From Clostridia bacterium (lineage in GTDB: Bacteria; Bacillota; Clostridia; Christensenellales; CAG-1252), in the NCBI GenBank assembly GCA_017961365.1, contig JAGCXI010000033.1, forward strand, positions 1 to 33,448: 33,448 bases of DNA. The letters run 5' to 3'. This document shows, piece by piece, positions 1 to 10,192 of the stretch. The notes beneath the pieces were generated by a model. It did not search any database and was not told where the DNA came from. It was given only the letters and a program-made list of their open reading frames with translations. Each line of letters opens with the position of its first letter. The first letter of the stretch is position 1. Both the position numbers and the translations under genes were made by a program.

Positions 1-71
1 AAGGGCAATACGCCGTTTTATATCAAGACGGAGTGTGTCTCGGCGGCGGCGTCATCGAGGCGAGCGAATGA
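1..71 (+). CDS. mnmA: tRNA 2-thiouridylase MnmA, C-terminal end (partial)
   Basis: Only the last 22 residues are present, read from base 3 to a TGA at 69-71. They begin GQYAVLYQDG and continue VCLGGGVIEASE. This matches the C-terminal strand of MnmA, which usually ends with a 'GQ-AV-Y-DG-CLGGG-I' pattern. MnmA transfers sulfur to U34 of the Lys, Glu and Gln tRNAs. The catalytic part lies outside the window, so the call rests on this short tail. A downstream tRNA-editing gene (tadA, after two membrane protease genes) fits the context. The next gene starts 32 bases later with its own ribosome binding site. Confidence 0.75.
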   Translation, partial: GQYAVLYQDGVCLGGGVIEASE

Positions 72-103
72 CGGGTGCTTTCGGCGAGGCGTAGGAAAGA
101 AAA

Positions 104-1117
104 ATGAAGAAGGAAAAGATCGCATTGCGAAAAGACATAGAGCTTACGACGGCGTCTCTCATCCTCCTCATCGCGATCGGGGCGGAGATCCTTTTCCAGA
201 GCTTTGTGCTTTTGCTCGGGCTCTCGGACACCGCGCGGAATTGGACGATCGTCATCGGGAATCAGCTCGTTTTCTTCGTCGTTTGCTTAGTCGCCACGCG
301 GGCGTTCGGTTCCGATCTTGCGGAGCTCACGGGGGTCAAGAGACCGCCGAAACCTTATTTTTTTCCGCTCTTCCTTTTGGCGGCGGTGCTTTGCGTTTTC
401 GCTTTTGCGCCCCTTGCGGGGCTGCTTTCGCAGGGGCTGAAAGCGCTCGGATATGATTATACGCCGCAGTATTTCGTCCCTTATGACAATGCGGGGTTTT
501 TCGTCCTCGCCTTGCTTGCTTTGACTTTCTTGCCGATGCTCGGCGAGGAGGTGATGATGCGCGGCGTCTTGTTCTCCGGCGCAAAAAAGCGTTCTCCGCT
601 TTTCGCGATCTTTTTTTCGGCGGCGGTCTTTGCGCTTTTCCACGGAAATCTCGTCCAACTGATCCACCAATTCTGTCTCGGCGCGGTCATCGGGTACTTG
701 GTCTGGCTCACGGGCAGCATTTATGCCGGCGCGGTGGTCCACGGCGCGAATAACGCCTGCGCTTTATTGATCGATTATCTTTATCTGCATAATAAAATAG
801 GTACGCGCGCGTACGGGTACTTCACGGCGGATCTCTCGTCGGGGCTGAAAGGCGGCGTCCTCGCGGCGGTGCTCGTCGCAAGCTGGATCTTGCTCGCGGG
901 GCTTCTCTTCCTTTTGAAAAAAATGTCGGATCAGGCGGGACTTTCGCAGACGGAGCGCGCAGTCGAAGATGGCGCGGTCGCATCTTTGTCGGAAGGGGAG
1001 GGGAAGGAAGCCGCCTCCTCGGAAAAGAAAGGCGCTTGGATCCCGCCCGCCCTTCTCGTCGGGACGTTGCTTTTGCTCCTCGTTGCGAACGTGGTCTCGG
1101 AGGTCATGCAAAAATGA
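104..1117 (+). CDS. CPBP family intramembrane metalloprotease (first of a pair)
   Basis: A 337-residue polytopic membrane protein of the CPBP (CAAX protease and bacteriocin-processing, Abi) family. The signature glutamates and arginine are visible as EEVMMR at residues 148-153. The second motif has His180 in LFHGN, and the third has His213 and Asn216 in VVHGANN. These are the expected metal-binding and catalytic positions of these intramembrane glutamyl proteases. About eight hydrophobic segments run through residues 15-270. A low-complexity charged Glu/Ser/Lys stretch (about 280-310) comes before a final membrane segment near the C-terminus (about 313-332). An AGGAAAG site lies just before the ATG. 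The stop codon overlaps the next gene's start (ATGA), so the two CPBP genes are probably translationally coupled. Substrate unknown. Confidence 0.85.
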   Translation: MKKEKIALRKDIELTTASLILLIAIGAEILFQSFVLLLGLSDTARNWTIVIGNQLVFFVVCLVATRAFGSDLAELTGVKRPPKPYFFPLFLLAAVLCVFAFAPLAGLLSQGLKALGYDYTPQYFVPYDNAGFFVLALLALTFLPMLGEEVMMRGVLFSGAKKRSPLFAIFFSAAVFALFHGNLVQLIHQFCLGAVIGYLVWLTGSIYAGAVVHGANNACALLIDYLYLHNKIGTRAYGYFTADLSSGLKGGVLAAVLVASWILLAGLLFLLKKMSDQAGLSQTERAVEDGAVASLSEGEGKEAASSEKKGAWIPPALLVGTLLLLLVANVVSEVMQK

Positions 1118-2103
1118 GCAGGCGTTTTCGACATCTTCTCGCCTATGCGGCGTCCATGTTCAGCTTATTGATCTTTCAGCTTTTGATGTTTCTCCCCGGG
1201 GTCTCGAAACTTTCGGATTATCACGCGGACGTCTTTTATTCCTTGATCTCGCAGGTGGTCTGCATGGGGATCGTGCCCCTTGCCGTCCTTCTTTTCGTGC
1301 GGGAGAAGGGGCTCAGCGTGGCGGATACCTTCCGCTATATGCGTTATAAAAAGCCGGAGGATGTAAAATCCACTTTACTTGTCACCCTCGGGATCGCGCT
1401 CCTGATCACGCCCTTCACGATGGCGTTTAACGCTTTGACCAATCTTATCTTCGTGGTCGTCGGGTATACGCGTCCGGTCTCTGCGGGAGCGATCTACGGC
1501 GGCGTGGGCGATCTCTTCGTTTATTTCTTCATTACGGCAGCTTTGCCCGCGGTTTTTGAGGAATTCACCCATCGCGGCGTGCTTTTATCCGGCTTGGAGG
1601 ATCGCGGCTCCGAATATACGGCGGTCATTCTTTCCGCCCTTCTTTTCGGGCTTATGCATGAGAATCCCGCGCAGATGATATACGCCACTTTCGGAGGCAT
1701 CCTCTTCGCGCTCGTCGTCTTGAAGACGGGGTCGATCCTTCCCGCCATGGTCGCGCATTTCGCAAATAACGCCGTCGCCGTTTTCTTGGATTATTCCGAA
1801 CAAAAGGCGACGCGTTTCGGCGTGTGGTACAAGTCTCTGCTCTCCGCTTCGAACGCCCTCTCTTTCCTCTTGACCGTGGTGGTGATGGTGGCGGGGGTTT
1901 ATGGGATCATCCGCATCTTGCAATATCTTTCCCGCAAGCGGGAGAAGCCGATCTCGGAGCGTAAGCTCTTCGGGGTCATCACGGTGGACGGCTATATGCC
2001 GAATGGGAAAGCCACCTTGAGGGATAATGCCTTTCTTTATGCGACGGCGATCGCGGAAGGCGCCGTGCTCTTGATCACGCTCATTGGGGGGATCGCTCGA
2101 TGA
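1114..2103 (+). CDS. CPBP family intramembrane metalloprotease (second of a pair)
   Basis: A 329-residue paralogue of the preceding protein. I start it at the ATG at 1114, which overlaps the upstream stop by four bases. An in-frame ATG at 1036 would lie deep inside the first gene and add 26 non-conserved residues. The CPBP motifs are intact: EEFTHR at 149-154, His182 in GLMHEN, and His215 with Asn218 in VAHFANN. The membrane segments are similar in number and place to the neighbour, but it lacks the acidic tail and ends with one more helix after a basic cytoplasmic stretch. Its stop (TGA, 2101-2103) overlaps the tadA start at 2100. The family includes bacteriocin-immunity and prenyl-protein processing members; nothing here points to a particular substrate. 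Confidence 0.85.
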   Translation: MSRRFRHLLAYAASMFSLLIFQLLMFLPGVSKLSDYHADVFYSLISQVVCMGIVPLAVLLFVREKGLSVADTFRYMRYKKPEDVKSTLLVTLGIALLITPFTMAFNALTNLIFVVVGYTRPVSAGAIYGGVGDLFVYFFITAALPAVFEEFTHRGVLLSGLEDRGSEYTAVILSALLFGLMHENPAQMIYATFGGILFALVVLKTGSILPAMVAHFANNAVAVFLDYSEQKATRFGVWYKSLLSASNALSFLLTVVVMVAGVYGIIRILQYLSRKREKPISERKLFGVITVDGYMPNGKATLRDNAFLYATAIAEGAVLLITLIGGIAR

Positions 2104-2576
2104 AAGGGAAGCGGACGGACGAAGATTTTATGCGGATCGCCTTGCAAGAGGCGGAGAAGGCGTACGCGGCGGACGAAGTCCCCATCGGCGCGGTCATCGT
2201 GAAAGACGGCGTCGTCATTGCGCGCGCCCATAATGAAAAAGAGAAGCGAAATTCCGCCGTGCGCCACGCCGAAATCGTCGCCATCGAAAAAGCGACGAAA
2301 AAGGTGGGGAATTGGTGGCTGGAAGGCTGCTCTTTATACGTCACGCTCGAGCCCTGCGCGATGTGCGCGGGCGCCATCGTGAACAGCCGTTTGGATCGCG
2401 TAGTCTACGGCGCGCCCGACCTCAGATACGGCTTCCTCGGGAGTCTCGCGGATCTGCCCGCGGATTACCCTTTGAACCATCGCCCGCAGGAGACCCGCGG
2501 CGTGCTCGCGGAAGAATGCGGAGCGCTTTTGACCTCTTTTTTTCGAGGAAAACGCGAACAAAAGAAGAAAAATTAA
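2100..2576 (+). CDS. tadA: tRNA-specific adenosine deaminase TadA
   Basis: A 158-residue cytidine/deoxycytidylate deaminase-fold enzyme that converts A34 to inosine in tRNA-Arg(ACG). The zinc site is complete: His57 and the catalytic Glu59 in HAE, then Cys86 and Cys89 in PCAMC. The N-terminal stretch with EVPIGAVIVKDG (26-37) and the later GAPDLRYGF (104-112) are typical of TadA rather than of guanine or cytosine deaminases. Length is normal for the family. The ATG overlaps the upstream CPBP stop, so it is probably read from the same transcript as mnmA and the CPBP pair. No clear terminator follows; the next 240 bases hold the rpoB promoter and leader. Confidence 0.93.
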   Translation: MKGKRTDEDFMRIALQEAEKAYAADEVPIGAVIVKDGVVIARAHNEKEKRNSAVRHAEIVAIEKATKKVGNWWLEGCSLYVTLEPCAMCAGAIVNSRLDRVVYGAPDLRYGFLGSLADLPADYPLNHRPQETRGVLAEECGALLTSFFRGKREQKKKN

Positions 2577-2670
2577 GAAAAATTAATTAAAAAATTTTGC
2601 GTCGGCGCATCGAAAAGCCCGTTTACGACTCTCTTTTCGCGCGGTTTTCGGGATTATTTTGAAAAAGTGC

Positions 2671-2699
2671 TTGACTTATTGACGACTCGACATTATCAT
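2671..2699 (+). promoter_or_regulatory. sigma-A-type promoter of rpoBC
   Basis: TTGACT (2671-2676) and TATCAT (2694-2699) are separated by exactly 17 bases. The predicted start near 2706 gives a leader of about 114 bases before the rpoB ATG at 2820. The leader contains a small hairpin (TCACC, loop GTA, GGTGA; 2753-2765). A second -35-like TTGACG at 2679 has no equally good partner. Confidence 0.7.
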
Positions 2700-2819
2700 T
2701 ATAAGCTGTGCTATTATACGGAAAAGCCGTTTTTGAGCCGATTTTTCCTATATCACCGTAGGTGAGAGGCGAGAAAGGGCATAACGCAGAAAGCTACAAA
2801 TTTTAAGGAGTGAGTTTCA

Positions 2820-5800
2820 ATGTCTGTTCATAAGGTAAAATACGGCAACGTGGAAAGAATGAGCTTCTCCAAAACGAAGGAGATCCTCGATCTCCCGTAT
2901 CTTATCGAGCTGCAAAAAAGTTCGTATAAGAAGTTTTTGGAAGAAGGGCTCCGTGAGATCTTCGACGAGTTCTCCCCCATCGTGCAGAGGGCGACGAACG
3001 GCGGCGAGCGTTTCATCTTGGAGTTCGGCGAGTATCGGGTGGAAGAGCCCCATTTCTCGGCGAGAGCTTGTAAGAGCGAGAACCTCGTCACGTACAATGC
3101 GCCGCTTCGCGTGAAGGTGCGTTTGACGATCCGTGAGAAGGGAGACCTCATCAAAGAGGATGAGATCTTCATGGGCGACATCCCCCTCATGACGGAGACG
3201 GGCTCTTTCGTCATCAACGGCGCGGAGCGCGTCATCGTGAGCCAGCTCGTCAGAAGCCCGGGCGTTTATTTCGAAAAGGAAGTGGATAAGGACGGCGGCG
3301 TCACGTATAAGTGCACGGTCATCCCGAAGAACGGCGCTTGGATGGAGTTCGAGCAGGACGCGAATAAAGTCCTCTATGTCAAGGTGGACCGCAAGAAGAA
3401 AGTCACGGCGTCTTTGATGCTTCGCGCGCTTGAATTGACGGATGACGAGACCCTTCTCGACGTCTTCGGCGCGGACGACGATATCATGAAGTCCACGATG
3501 GCTCGCGATAAGGATACGGAGCGCGATCTCTTCGAAGCGAAGACCGAGCTTTATAAGACCATCAAGAACGGCGAGATCATCACGAAGGAAGGCGTTGAGG
3601 CGAATATCCCCGGCATCTTCTTCGACAAGAAGCGCTATGATCTTTCGAGGGTCGGCAGAAATAAATACAATAAGAAGCTCTCGCTTGCCGCTCGTATCGC
3701 GGAGAAAGAGCTCGCGGAGGACATCGTCGACGAGTACGGCGAGGTGCTCGCGGAAAAGGGCACGTCCATCGACCTTGCGAGAGCTTGGGAGATCCAAAAT
3801 GCCGGCGTGAACGTCGCATACGTCGTTGGCACGGACGGCGCGAAGGTGAAGATCATCGGCAATAACACCGTGGATCTCGCCGCGTATATCGACAAGGATC
3901 CCAAGTCCCTCGGCATCTTGGAGCACGTCCATCGTCCCACCCTGATGGAGATCTGGGAAGGTCTCGAGACGGCGGAAGAGAAGGAAGAAGCCATTCGCGC
4001 GAATGCGGATCGCCTCGTCTCCCGTCAGATCCGTATGGACGACATCATCGCCATTGTGAATTATAACCTGAACTTGCCGCACGGCGTGGGCGTTTATGAC
4101 AATATCGACCACCTTGCGAATAGGCGCGTGCGTGCGGTCGGCGAGCTCCTCCAGCACGAGATGAGGAAAGGTTTCCAGAATATGGAGCGTCAGATCATCG
4201 AGAAGATGAATACGACGAATGCGGACGAAGCGGAGATCAAGAAATTCATCAATGTGAAGCCGGTCACCGCGAAGATCAAGGAGTTCTTCAATAGCGCGCA
4301 GCTTTCCCAGTTTATGGATCAGGAGAACCCCATCGCGGAGCTCACCCATAAGCGTAAGCTCTCCGCTTTGGGCCCCGGCGGTTTGAACCGCGAGAGAGCG
4401 GGCATGGAAGTCCGTGACGTTCACCACTCCCACTATGGCAGGCTCTGCCCCGTGGAGACGCCGGAAGGTCAGAATATCGGTCTTATCTCTTCTTTGTCCA
4501 CCTATGCTCGCGTGAATGAATACGGCTTCATCGAGACCCCGTACAGAAAGATCGACAAGGCGACGGGCATCGTCACGGACGAGATCGTCTATATGACGGC
4601 GGACGTGGAGGATAATTACATCATCGGACAAGCCACCGAGCCCATCGGTCCGGACGGCAGACTCCTGAACCCCATCGTATCTTGCCGTATCTGCGAAGAG
4701 ATCCGTAACGTCGAAGCCTCGAAAGTGGATTTCCTCGACACCTCGCCGAAACAGCTCGTTTCCGTCGCGGCGTCTCTGATCCCCTTCCTTGAGAATGACG
4801 ATACGAACCGCGCGCTCATGGGCTCGAACATGCAGCGTCAGGCAGTGCCTCTTATCCGTCCCGAAGCGCCGATCGTCGGCACGGGCATCGAGTATAAGAT
4901 CGCGCATGACAGCGGCATCGTGATCCTCAGTGATTTCGACGGCGTGGTCACTTCCGTCTGCGGCGATTCCATCACGGTGAGAAGCGACGCGGGCGACGTG
5001 AAGACCTACGAGCTCTTGAAATTCCAGCGCTCGAACCACGAGACTTGTATCAATCAAAAGCCCGTTGTGAAAGTGGGGCAGGCGGTCAAGAAAGGCGACG
5101 TCCTCGCGGACGGTCCCGCCACGCAGAACGGCGAGCTTGCGCTCGGAAGGAATATCCTCATCGGCTTTATGACCTGGGAAGGATATAACTACGAAGACGC
5201 GGTCCTCATTAGCGATGAGCTCGTGCGCGACGACGTCTTCACGAGCATCCATATCGGCACGTACGACACCGAAGCGCGTAGCACCAAGCTCGGTGACGAA
5301 GAGATCACCCGCGACATCCCGAATCGCAGCGAAGATATGCTGAAAGATCTCGATGAGAACGGTATCATTCGTATCGGCGCGGAAGTCCATGCGGGCGATA
5401 TCCTCGTCGGTAAGGTCGCTCCGAAGGGCGAGACCGATCCCACCCCCGAAGAGAGGCTCCTTCGCAGCATCTTCGGCGAGAAGGCGAGAGAGGTCAGAGA
5501 CGTGTCCCTCGTCGTGCCGCACGGTGAGTACGGCGTGGTCGTGGACGTAAAAGTCTTCACCAAGCAGAACAAAGCTGATCTCTCCGCGGGTATCAATAAG
5601 CTCGTGCGCGTCTACATCGCGCAAAAGCGTAAGATCTCCGTCGGTGATAAGATGGCGGGACGTCACGGAAATAAAGGTGTCGTCTCTCGCGTCCTCCCGA
5701 AGGCGGACATGCCTTTCATGGCGGACGGCACTCCGCTTCAGATCGTGTTGAACCCGCTCGGCGTTCCGTCTCGTATGAATATCGGACAGGTCTTGGAGGT

Positions 5801-6533
5801 CCACCTCGGTCTTGTCTGTAAGATGCTGGATTGGAAGATCGCGACGCCCGTCTTCGACGGCGCGGATGAGTCCGAGATCAAAGAGCTCCTCGTCTCCAAT
5901 GGGCTTCCCGCAGACGGCAAGGTGCAGCTCTTCGACGGACGTACCGGCGAGCCCTTCGAGAATAAAGTCACGATCGGATATATGTATTATCTGAAGCTCG
6001 CGCACCTTGTCGACGATAAGATCCACGCGAGAAGCACGGGTTCTTACTCCCTTGTCACGCAGCAGCCGCTCGGCGGTAAAGCCAAGTTCGGCGGACAGCG
6101 TCTCGGCGAGATGGAAGTCTGGGCGATCGAAGCGTACGGCGCGGCGAATATCCTGCAAGAGATGCTCACCGTCAAGTCGGATGACGTCAGCGGCAGAGAG
6201 AAGGCTTATGCCTCCATCACCAAGGGGCAGAATATCAGCGAGCCGGGCATTCCGGAGTCCTTCCGCGTGCTCGTAAGAGAGATGCGTTCTTTGGGTCTTG
6301 ACATTCGCGCGCTCGGCGAGAATGATCAGGAGATCCCGGACACCATTGAGGATCTTCCGACGACGGAAGCCGCGGCGGAGCCTGCGGACACGATGATCGA
6401 CCTCGGCAATATCTTCGGAGAAGATACGGTGGACGAGGACGATACCGACAGCCCGTTCGAGACCATCGCGGACGAAGCGGATATCAAGAATCTCTTCGGT
6501 GTGGATGACGAAGACGAAGACAGCATCTTTTAA
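2820..6533 (+). CDS. rpoB: DNA-directed RNA polymerase subunit beta
   Basis: A 1237-residue beta subunit, normal length for Bacillota. An AAGGAGTG site lies 8 bases before the ATG. The rifampicin-pocket region is at about residues 490-525 (FMDQENP, then [15 protein letters not shown]), followed by the universally conserved [16 protein letters not shown]. The [10 protein letters not shown] active-site lysine motif lies near residue 945. The C-terminal clamp segment that packs against beta-prime is intact, and the protein ends in a strongly acidic tail of about 50 residues rich in Asp and Glu. Lys513 sits where E. coli has Arg529. The gene is followed after 15 bases by rpoC. The usual upstream partners rplJ and rplL are absent; a dedicated promoter sits in front instead. 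Confidence 0.98.
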   Translation: MSVHKVKYGNVERMSFSKTKEILDLPYLIELQKSSYKKFLEEGLREIFDEFSPIVQRATNGGERFILEFGEYRVEEPHFSARACKSENLVTYNAPLRVKVRLTIREKGDLIKEDEIFMGDIPLMTETGSFVINGAERVIVSQLVRSPGVYFEKEVDKDGGVTYKCTVIPKNGAWMEFEQDANKVLYVKVDRKKKVTASLMLRALELTDDETLLDVFGADDDIMKSTMARDKDTERDLFEAKTELYKTIKNGEIITKEGVEANIPGIFFDKKRYDLSRVGRNKYNKKLSLAARIAEKELAEDIVDEYGEVLAEKGTSIDLARAWEIQNAGVNVAYVVGTDGAKVKIIGNNTVDLAAYIDKDPKSLGILEHVHRPTLMEIWEGLETAEEKEEAIRANADRLVSRQIRMDDIIAIVNYNLNLPHGVGVYDNIDHLANRRVRAVGELLQHEMRKGFQNMERQIIEKMNTTNADEAEIKKFINVKPVTAKIKEFFNSAQLSQFMDQENPIAELTHKRKLSALGPGGLNRERAGMEVRDVHHSHYGRLCPVETPEGQNIGLISSLSTYARVNEYGFIETPYRKIDKATGIVTDEIVYMTADVEDNYIIGQATEPIGPDGRLLNPIVSCRICEEIRNVEASKVDFLDTSPKQLVSVAASLIPFLENDDTNRALMGSNMQRQAVPLIRPEAPIVGTGIEYKIAHDSGIVILSDFDGVVTSVCGDSITVRSDAGDVKTYELLKFQRSNHETCINQKPVVKVGQAVKKGDVLADGPATQNGELALGRNILIGFMTWEGYNYEDAVLISDELVRDDVFTSIHIGTYDTEARSTKLGDEEITRDIPNRSEDMLKDLDENGIIRIGAEVHAGDILVGKVAPKGETDPTPEERLLRSIFGEKAREVRDVSLVVPHGEYGVVVDVKVFTKQNKADLSAGINKLVRVYIAQKRKISVGDKMAGRHGNKGVVSRVLPKADMPFMADGTPLQIVLNPLGVPSRMNIGQVLEVHLGLVCKMLDWKIATPVFDGADESEIKELLVSNGLPADGKVQLFDGRTGEPFENKVTIGYMYYLKLAHLVDDKIHARSTGSYSLVTQQPLGGKAKFGGQRLGEMEVWAIEAYGAANILQEMLTVKSDDVSGREKAYASITKGQNISEPGIPESFRVLVREMRSLGLDIRALGENDQEIPDTIEDLPTTEAAAEPADTMIDLGNIFGEDTVDEDDTDSPFETIADEADIKNLFGVDDEDEDSIF

Positions 6534-6548
6534 TGGGGGTAAAGCTAT

Positions 6549-8618
6549 ATGTTTGAAATAAATAATTTCGATTCTATCAAGATAGGACTTGCATCTCCCG
6601 AAAAGATCAGGGAGTGGTCTTGCGGCGAGGTCACCAAGCCCGAGACCATCAATTACAGGACGCAAAAGCCCGAGCCGGACGGCTTATTCTGCCAGAAGAT
6701 CTTCGGGCCGACCAAGGACTGGGAATGCGCCTGCGGTAAGTATAAGAGGATCCGCCATAAGGGCGTGGTCTGCGATCGTTGCGGCGTGAAAGTCGAGCAG
6801 AGCAAAGTGCGTCGTGAGCGCATGGGTCATATCGAGCTCGCGGCGCCCGTCGCGCACCTTTGGTATCTCAAAGGCACGCCGAGCCGCATCGCCACCATTC
6901 TCGATATGCCGCCGAAAGAGGTGGAGCAAGTGGTCTATTATGCGAGCTATGTCGTCATGGATCCCGGCACGACCCCGCTCAAGAAGAAAGACGTCTTGAA
7001 TGACATCAAGTATCGCGAGGCGATCGAGGAATACGGCGAAGGCAGCTTCAAAGTGGGCATGGGTGCGGAGAGCATCAAGCAGCTCCTTATGGACATCGAT
7101 ATCGACGCCGAGATCGCTGCGCTTCGCAAGGAGATCGCGGAGGATCAGACCTCTAAGAAGGATAATGCGCAAGCGCCCAAGAGAATGAAGCTCGCGAAGA
7201 AGCTGGATATCTTGGAAGCTTTCAAAGCCACGGGCAGCAAGCCCGAATGGATGATCATCGAGGCGCTTCCCGTGCTTCCGCCGGAGCTCCGCCCGATGGT
7301 GCCCCTTGACGGCGGCAGGTACGCCACGAGCGACCTCAACGACCTCTATCGTTTCGTCATCAGCAGGAATAGGCGTCTGAAGCACTTCCTGCAGACGGGC
7401 GGCGTGGACGCGATGATCCGCAATGAGAAGCGTATGCTCCAAGTGGCGGTGGATAACCTCATCGACAATAGCAAGAAGGCGAAGTCGAATACCGGCAATA
7501 GGAGCCGTGAGCTCAAGTCCCTCACCGCGATGCTTCGCGGTAAGCAAGGTCGCTTCCGTCAGAATTTGCTCGGTAAGCGCGTGGATTATTCCGGTCGTTC
7601 CGTTATCGTCGTCGGTCCCGAGCTCAAGCTCTATCAATGCGGTCTTCCCAAGGAGATGGCGCTCGAGCTTTTCAAGCCCTTCATCATGAAGGAGCTCGTG
7701 GAGCGCAATATCTGCAATAATATCAAGAATGCGAAGCGTTATGTCGAGCGTGCGCGCAATGAGGTCTGGGACGTCCTCGAAGATATCATCAAGGATCATC
7801 CCGTCCTTCTGAACCGTGCTCCGACGCTTCACCGTCTCGGTATCCAAGCCTTTGAGCCGGTGCTCGTGGAAGGCAGAGCCATCAAGCTCCATCCCCTTGT
7901 TTGCGGCGCTTTCAACGCGGACTTCGACGGTGACCAAATGGCTGTGCACGTGCCTCTCTCCATCGAGGCGCAGGCGGAAGCTCGCTTCCTGATGCTCTCG
8001 ACGAATAACATCTTGAAGCTTTCGGACGGCAAGCCCGTTATGACCCCGACGCAGGATATGATCCTCGGCAGCTATTATCTCACCATCGAGAAAGAAGGCG
8101 CGAAGGGCGAGGGCAAGTACTTTATGAGCGTGGACGAGGCGAAGCTCGCTTATGCGCATAAAGACATTGAGCTTCAGGCGAAGATCTGGGTGCGCGTCTC
8201 CAAGGAGATCGACGGCAAGACCTATACGGGCAGGATCCACACCACCCTCGGTAGGATCATCTTCAACGATGCGATCCCGCAGGATCTGCATTTCGTGGAT
8301 AGGACGAAGCCGGAGAATTATCTTGCTTTGGAGATCGACTTCCTCGTCGGCAAGAAGCAGCTCGGACAGATTGTCGAGAAGTGCTTCAAATATAAGGGAA
8401 GCACCGAGACCGCCGTTGTGCTTGATAAGATCAAGGCGCAAGGCTTTAAGTATTCTACGATCGGCGCTTTGACCACCAGCGTCTTCGATATGCATATTCC
8501 CAAAGAGAAGGATCAGATCATCGCGGACGCGGAGGAGAAGGTCGCGGCGGTCGAGAAGCTCTTCCGTCGTGGTCATATCACGGACGCAGAGAGGATCAAG
8601 CAGGTCATCGCCATCTGA
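6549..8618 (+). CDS. rpoC: RNA polymerase beta-prime subunit, N-terminal part (frame broken)
   Basis: The first 689 residues of beta-prime, preceded by a GGGGG-type ribosome binding site. The N-terminal zinc ribbon is seen as Cys60, Cys62, Cys75 and Cys78. The catalytic magnesium loop [10 protein letters not shown] is at 456-465. The reading frame stops at TGA 8616-8618, just after the sequence ERIKQVIAI. In homologues the protein continues with a conserved Trp at this point (VIxIW), so the expected codon is TGG. Adding one G at 8616-8618 restores Trp followed by AsnLysVal and joins smoothly to the second part. The break is about 70 residues downstream of the natural rpoC1/rpoC2 split of cyanobacteria, so it is not that arrangement. 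A sequencing or assembly indel is the simplest reading. Confidence 0.95.
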   Translation: MFEINNFDSIKIGLASPEKIREWSCGEVTKPETINYRTQKPEPDGLFCQKIFGPTKDWECACGKYKRIRHKGVVCDRCGVKVEQSKVRRERMGHIELAAPVAHLWYLKGTPSRIATILDMPPKEVEQVVYYASYVVMDPGTTPLKKKDVLNDIKYREAIEEYGEGSFKVGMGAESIKQLLMDIDIDAEIAALRKEIAEDQTSKKDNAQAPKRMKLAKKLDILEAFKATGSKPEWMIIEALPVLPPELRPMVPLDGGRYATSDLNDLYRFVISRNRRLKHFLQTGGVDAMIRNEKRMLQVAVDNLIDNSKKAKSNTGNRSRELKSLTAMLRGKQGRFRQNLLGKRVDYSGRSVIVVGPELKLYQCGLPKEMALELFKPFIMKELVERNICNNIKNAKRYVERARNEVWDVLEDIIKDHPVLLNRAPTLHRLGIQAFEPVLVEGRAIKLHPLVCGAFNADFDGDQMAVHVPLSIEAQAEARFLMLSTNNILKLSDGKPVMTPTQDMILGSYYLTIEKEGAKGEGKYFMSVDEAKLAYAHKDIELQAKIWVRVSKEIDGKTYTGRIHTTLGRIIFNDAIPQDLHFVDRTKPENYLALEIDFLVGKKQLGQIVEKCFKYKGSTETAVVLDKIKAQGFKYSTIGALTTSVFDMHIPKEKDQIIADAEEKVAAVEKLFRRGHITDAERIKQVIAI

Positions 8619-8623
8619 ACAAG

Positions 8624-10129
8624 GTGACGGACGACGTGACCGACGCGCTCTCGAAATGCTGGGATAAGTTTAACCCCATCAAGATGATGGAGCAGAGCGG
8701 CGCTCGTGGTAATATGTCGCAGATCCGTCAGCTCGCCGGCATGCGCGGTCTTATGAAAGATCCTACCGGTAAGACCATCGAGCTCCCCGTTAAGAGCAAC
8801 TTCCGTGAAGGTCTCTCCGCCCTCGAGTACTTCATCTCGTCCCACGGCGGTCGTAAAGGTCTCGCGGATACCGCGCTGAAGACGGCAGAGTCCGGTTACC
8901 TCACGCGTAGGCTCGTGGATGTCTCGCAGTCCGTCATCATTCGTGAGATGGATTGCGGCGATAAGAAGGGCGTCGTCGTTAGCGCCATTTACGGTGGCAG
9001 AGGCGACCTCATCGAGAAGCTTCGCGATAGGATCATCGGCAGATACACCATCGACGCCATCGTGAATCCCACGACGGGCGAGGAGATCGTGCCGAAGGAT
9101 ACGATGATCAGCGAAGAAGCTGCGGATATCATCGAGAAGGCGGGCATCGAGAGCGTCAAGATCAGAAGCGTCTTCACTTGTAAGTGCTCCGCGGGTCTCT
9201 GCAGTAAGTGTTACGGCAAGAATATGGCGAGCGGAAATCCCGTCAAGATCGGCGAAGCGGTCGGCGTCATCGCGGCGCAGTCCATCGGCGAGCCGGGCAC
9301 GCAGCTTACGATGCGTACCTTCCATACCGGCGGCGTCGCGTCCAGCGAAGATATCACGCAGGGTCTTCCGCGCGTCGAAGAGCTCTTCGAATGCCGCAAT
9401 CCCAAGGCGCAAGCCATCATCTCGGATATCGCGGGCGTCGTGACCATCGGCGAGAAGAATGTCGGCGAGAAGGCGAAGAGACGCACGATCATCGTCGAGA
9501 ACGATCAAGATAGAAAAGAGTACGTTCCTGCCATCAATGCGAAAGTGCTCGTGACCGACGGACAGCAGATCGAATGCGGCGCACAGCTCACGCAGGGCGC
9601 CATCAATCTCCAAGACATGCTTCGCACCCGCGGCGTGAAGGGCGTGCAGGATTACCTCATTCGCGAGGTCAAGGACGCTTACCGCCTCTCCGGTGTCGAC
9701 ATCAATGATAAGCACATCGAGATCATCATTCGTCAGATGCTCCGCAAAGCGAGGATCGAGAAGCAGGGCGATACGGACTTCCTCCCCGGCGAACTCGTGG
9801 ATATCTCCACCTATGAGGAGAATAACCAGAAAGTGCTCGCCCTCGGCGGAGAGCCCGCCACGGCGAAGCGTACCCTCCTCGGCATCACGAAAGCCTCTCT
9901 CGCGTCGGATAGCTTCCTTGCTTCCGCCTCCTTCCAGGAGACCACGAGAGTGCTCACCGAAGCCGCGATCAAGGGCAAGGTGGATCCGCTCCTCGGCTTG
10001 AAGGAGAATGTCATCCTCGGCAAGCTCATTCCCGCGGGTACCGGTCTCAAGTCCTATGCGAATGTGACCGTTCAGCCCGGCGTGCTCGTGGACAGCAACG
10101 CAGAAGAAGCCAAGCCTTATTTGGACTGA
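8624..10129 (+). CDS. rpoC: RNA polymerase beta-prime subunit, C-terminal part (frame broken)
   Basis: The remaining 501 residues of beta-prime in the -1 frame relative to the first part. The first possible start codon is GTG at 8624, with no properly spaced ribosome binding site, so independent translation looks poor. The second zinc site is complete (Cys111, Cys186, Cys193, Cys196). The bridge-helix/trigger-loop segment begins at residue 210 ([16 protein letters not shown]) and continues with MRTFHTGG. The C-terminal clamp and jaw regions are present. Together with the first part the total is about 1190 residues, normal for Bacillota. All key elements are conserved, so there is no sign of decay other than the single missing base. 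A GC-rich hairpin follows before metK. Confidence 0.95.
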   Translation: MTDDVTDALSKCWDKFNPIKMMEQSGARGNMSQIRQLAGMRGLMKDPTGKTIELPVKSNFREGLSALEYFISSHGGRKGLADTALKTAESGYLTRRLVDVSQSVIIREMDCGDKKGVVVSAIYGGRGDLIEKLRDRIIGRYTIDAIVNPTTGEEIVPKDTMISEEAADIIEKAGIESVKIRSVFTCKCSAGLCSKCYGKNMASGNPVKIGEAVGVIAAQSIGEPGTQLTMRTFHTGGVASSEDITQGLPRVEELFECRNPKAQAIISDIAGVVTIGEKNVGEKAKRRTIIVENDQDRKEYVPAINAKVLVTDGQQIECGAQLTQGAINLQDMLRTRGVKGVQDYLIREVKDAYRLSGVDINDKHIEIIIRQMLRKARIEKQGDTDFLPGELVDISTYEENNQKVLALGGEPATAKRTLLGITKASLASDSFLASASFQETTRVLTEAAIKGKVDPLLGLKENVILGKLIPAGTGLKSYANVTVQPGVLVDSNAEEAKPYLD

Positions 10130-10152
10130 TCCCGAAGTTGAAAGAGAAAATG

Positions 10153-10172
10153 GGGGCGGCATAGACCGCCCC
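10153..10172 (+). terminator. GC-rich hairpin after rpoC (weak or partial terminator)
   Basis: A seven-base-pair stem, GGGGCGG with CCGCCCC, closes a six-base loop (CATAGA). No run of T follows (TCATTAA), so it may only attenuate transcription into metK or protect the 3' end of the rpoBC message. Confidence 0.45.
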
Positions 10173-10192
10173 TCATTAACGTAATAGGAAAG

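Noticed and set aside
8610..8626. Programmed -1 frameshift joining the rpoC halves
   Set aside because: The bases before the stop do not form an X-XXY-YYZ slippery site and no strong downstream structure is obvious, so a plain missing base is more likely; kept only as an open alternative in the findings.
10130..10192. SAM riboswitch in front of metK
   Set aside because: The gap is 63 bases and holds only one simple GC-rich hairpin, too short for any known SAM-binding RNA.
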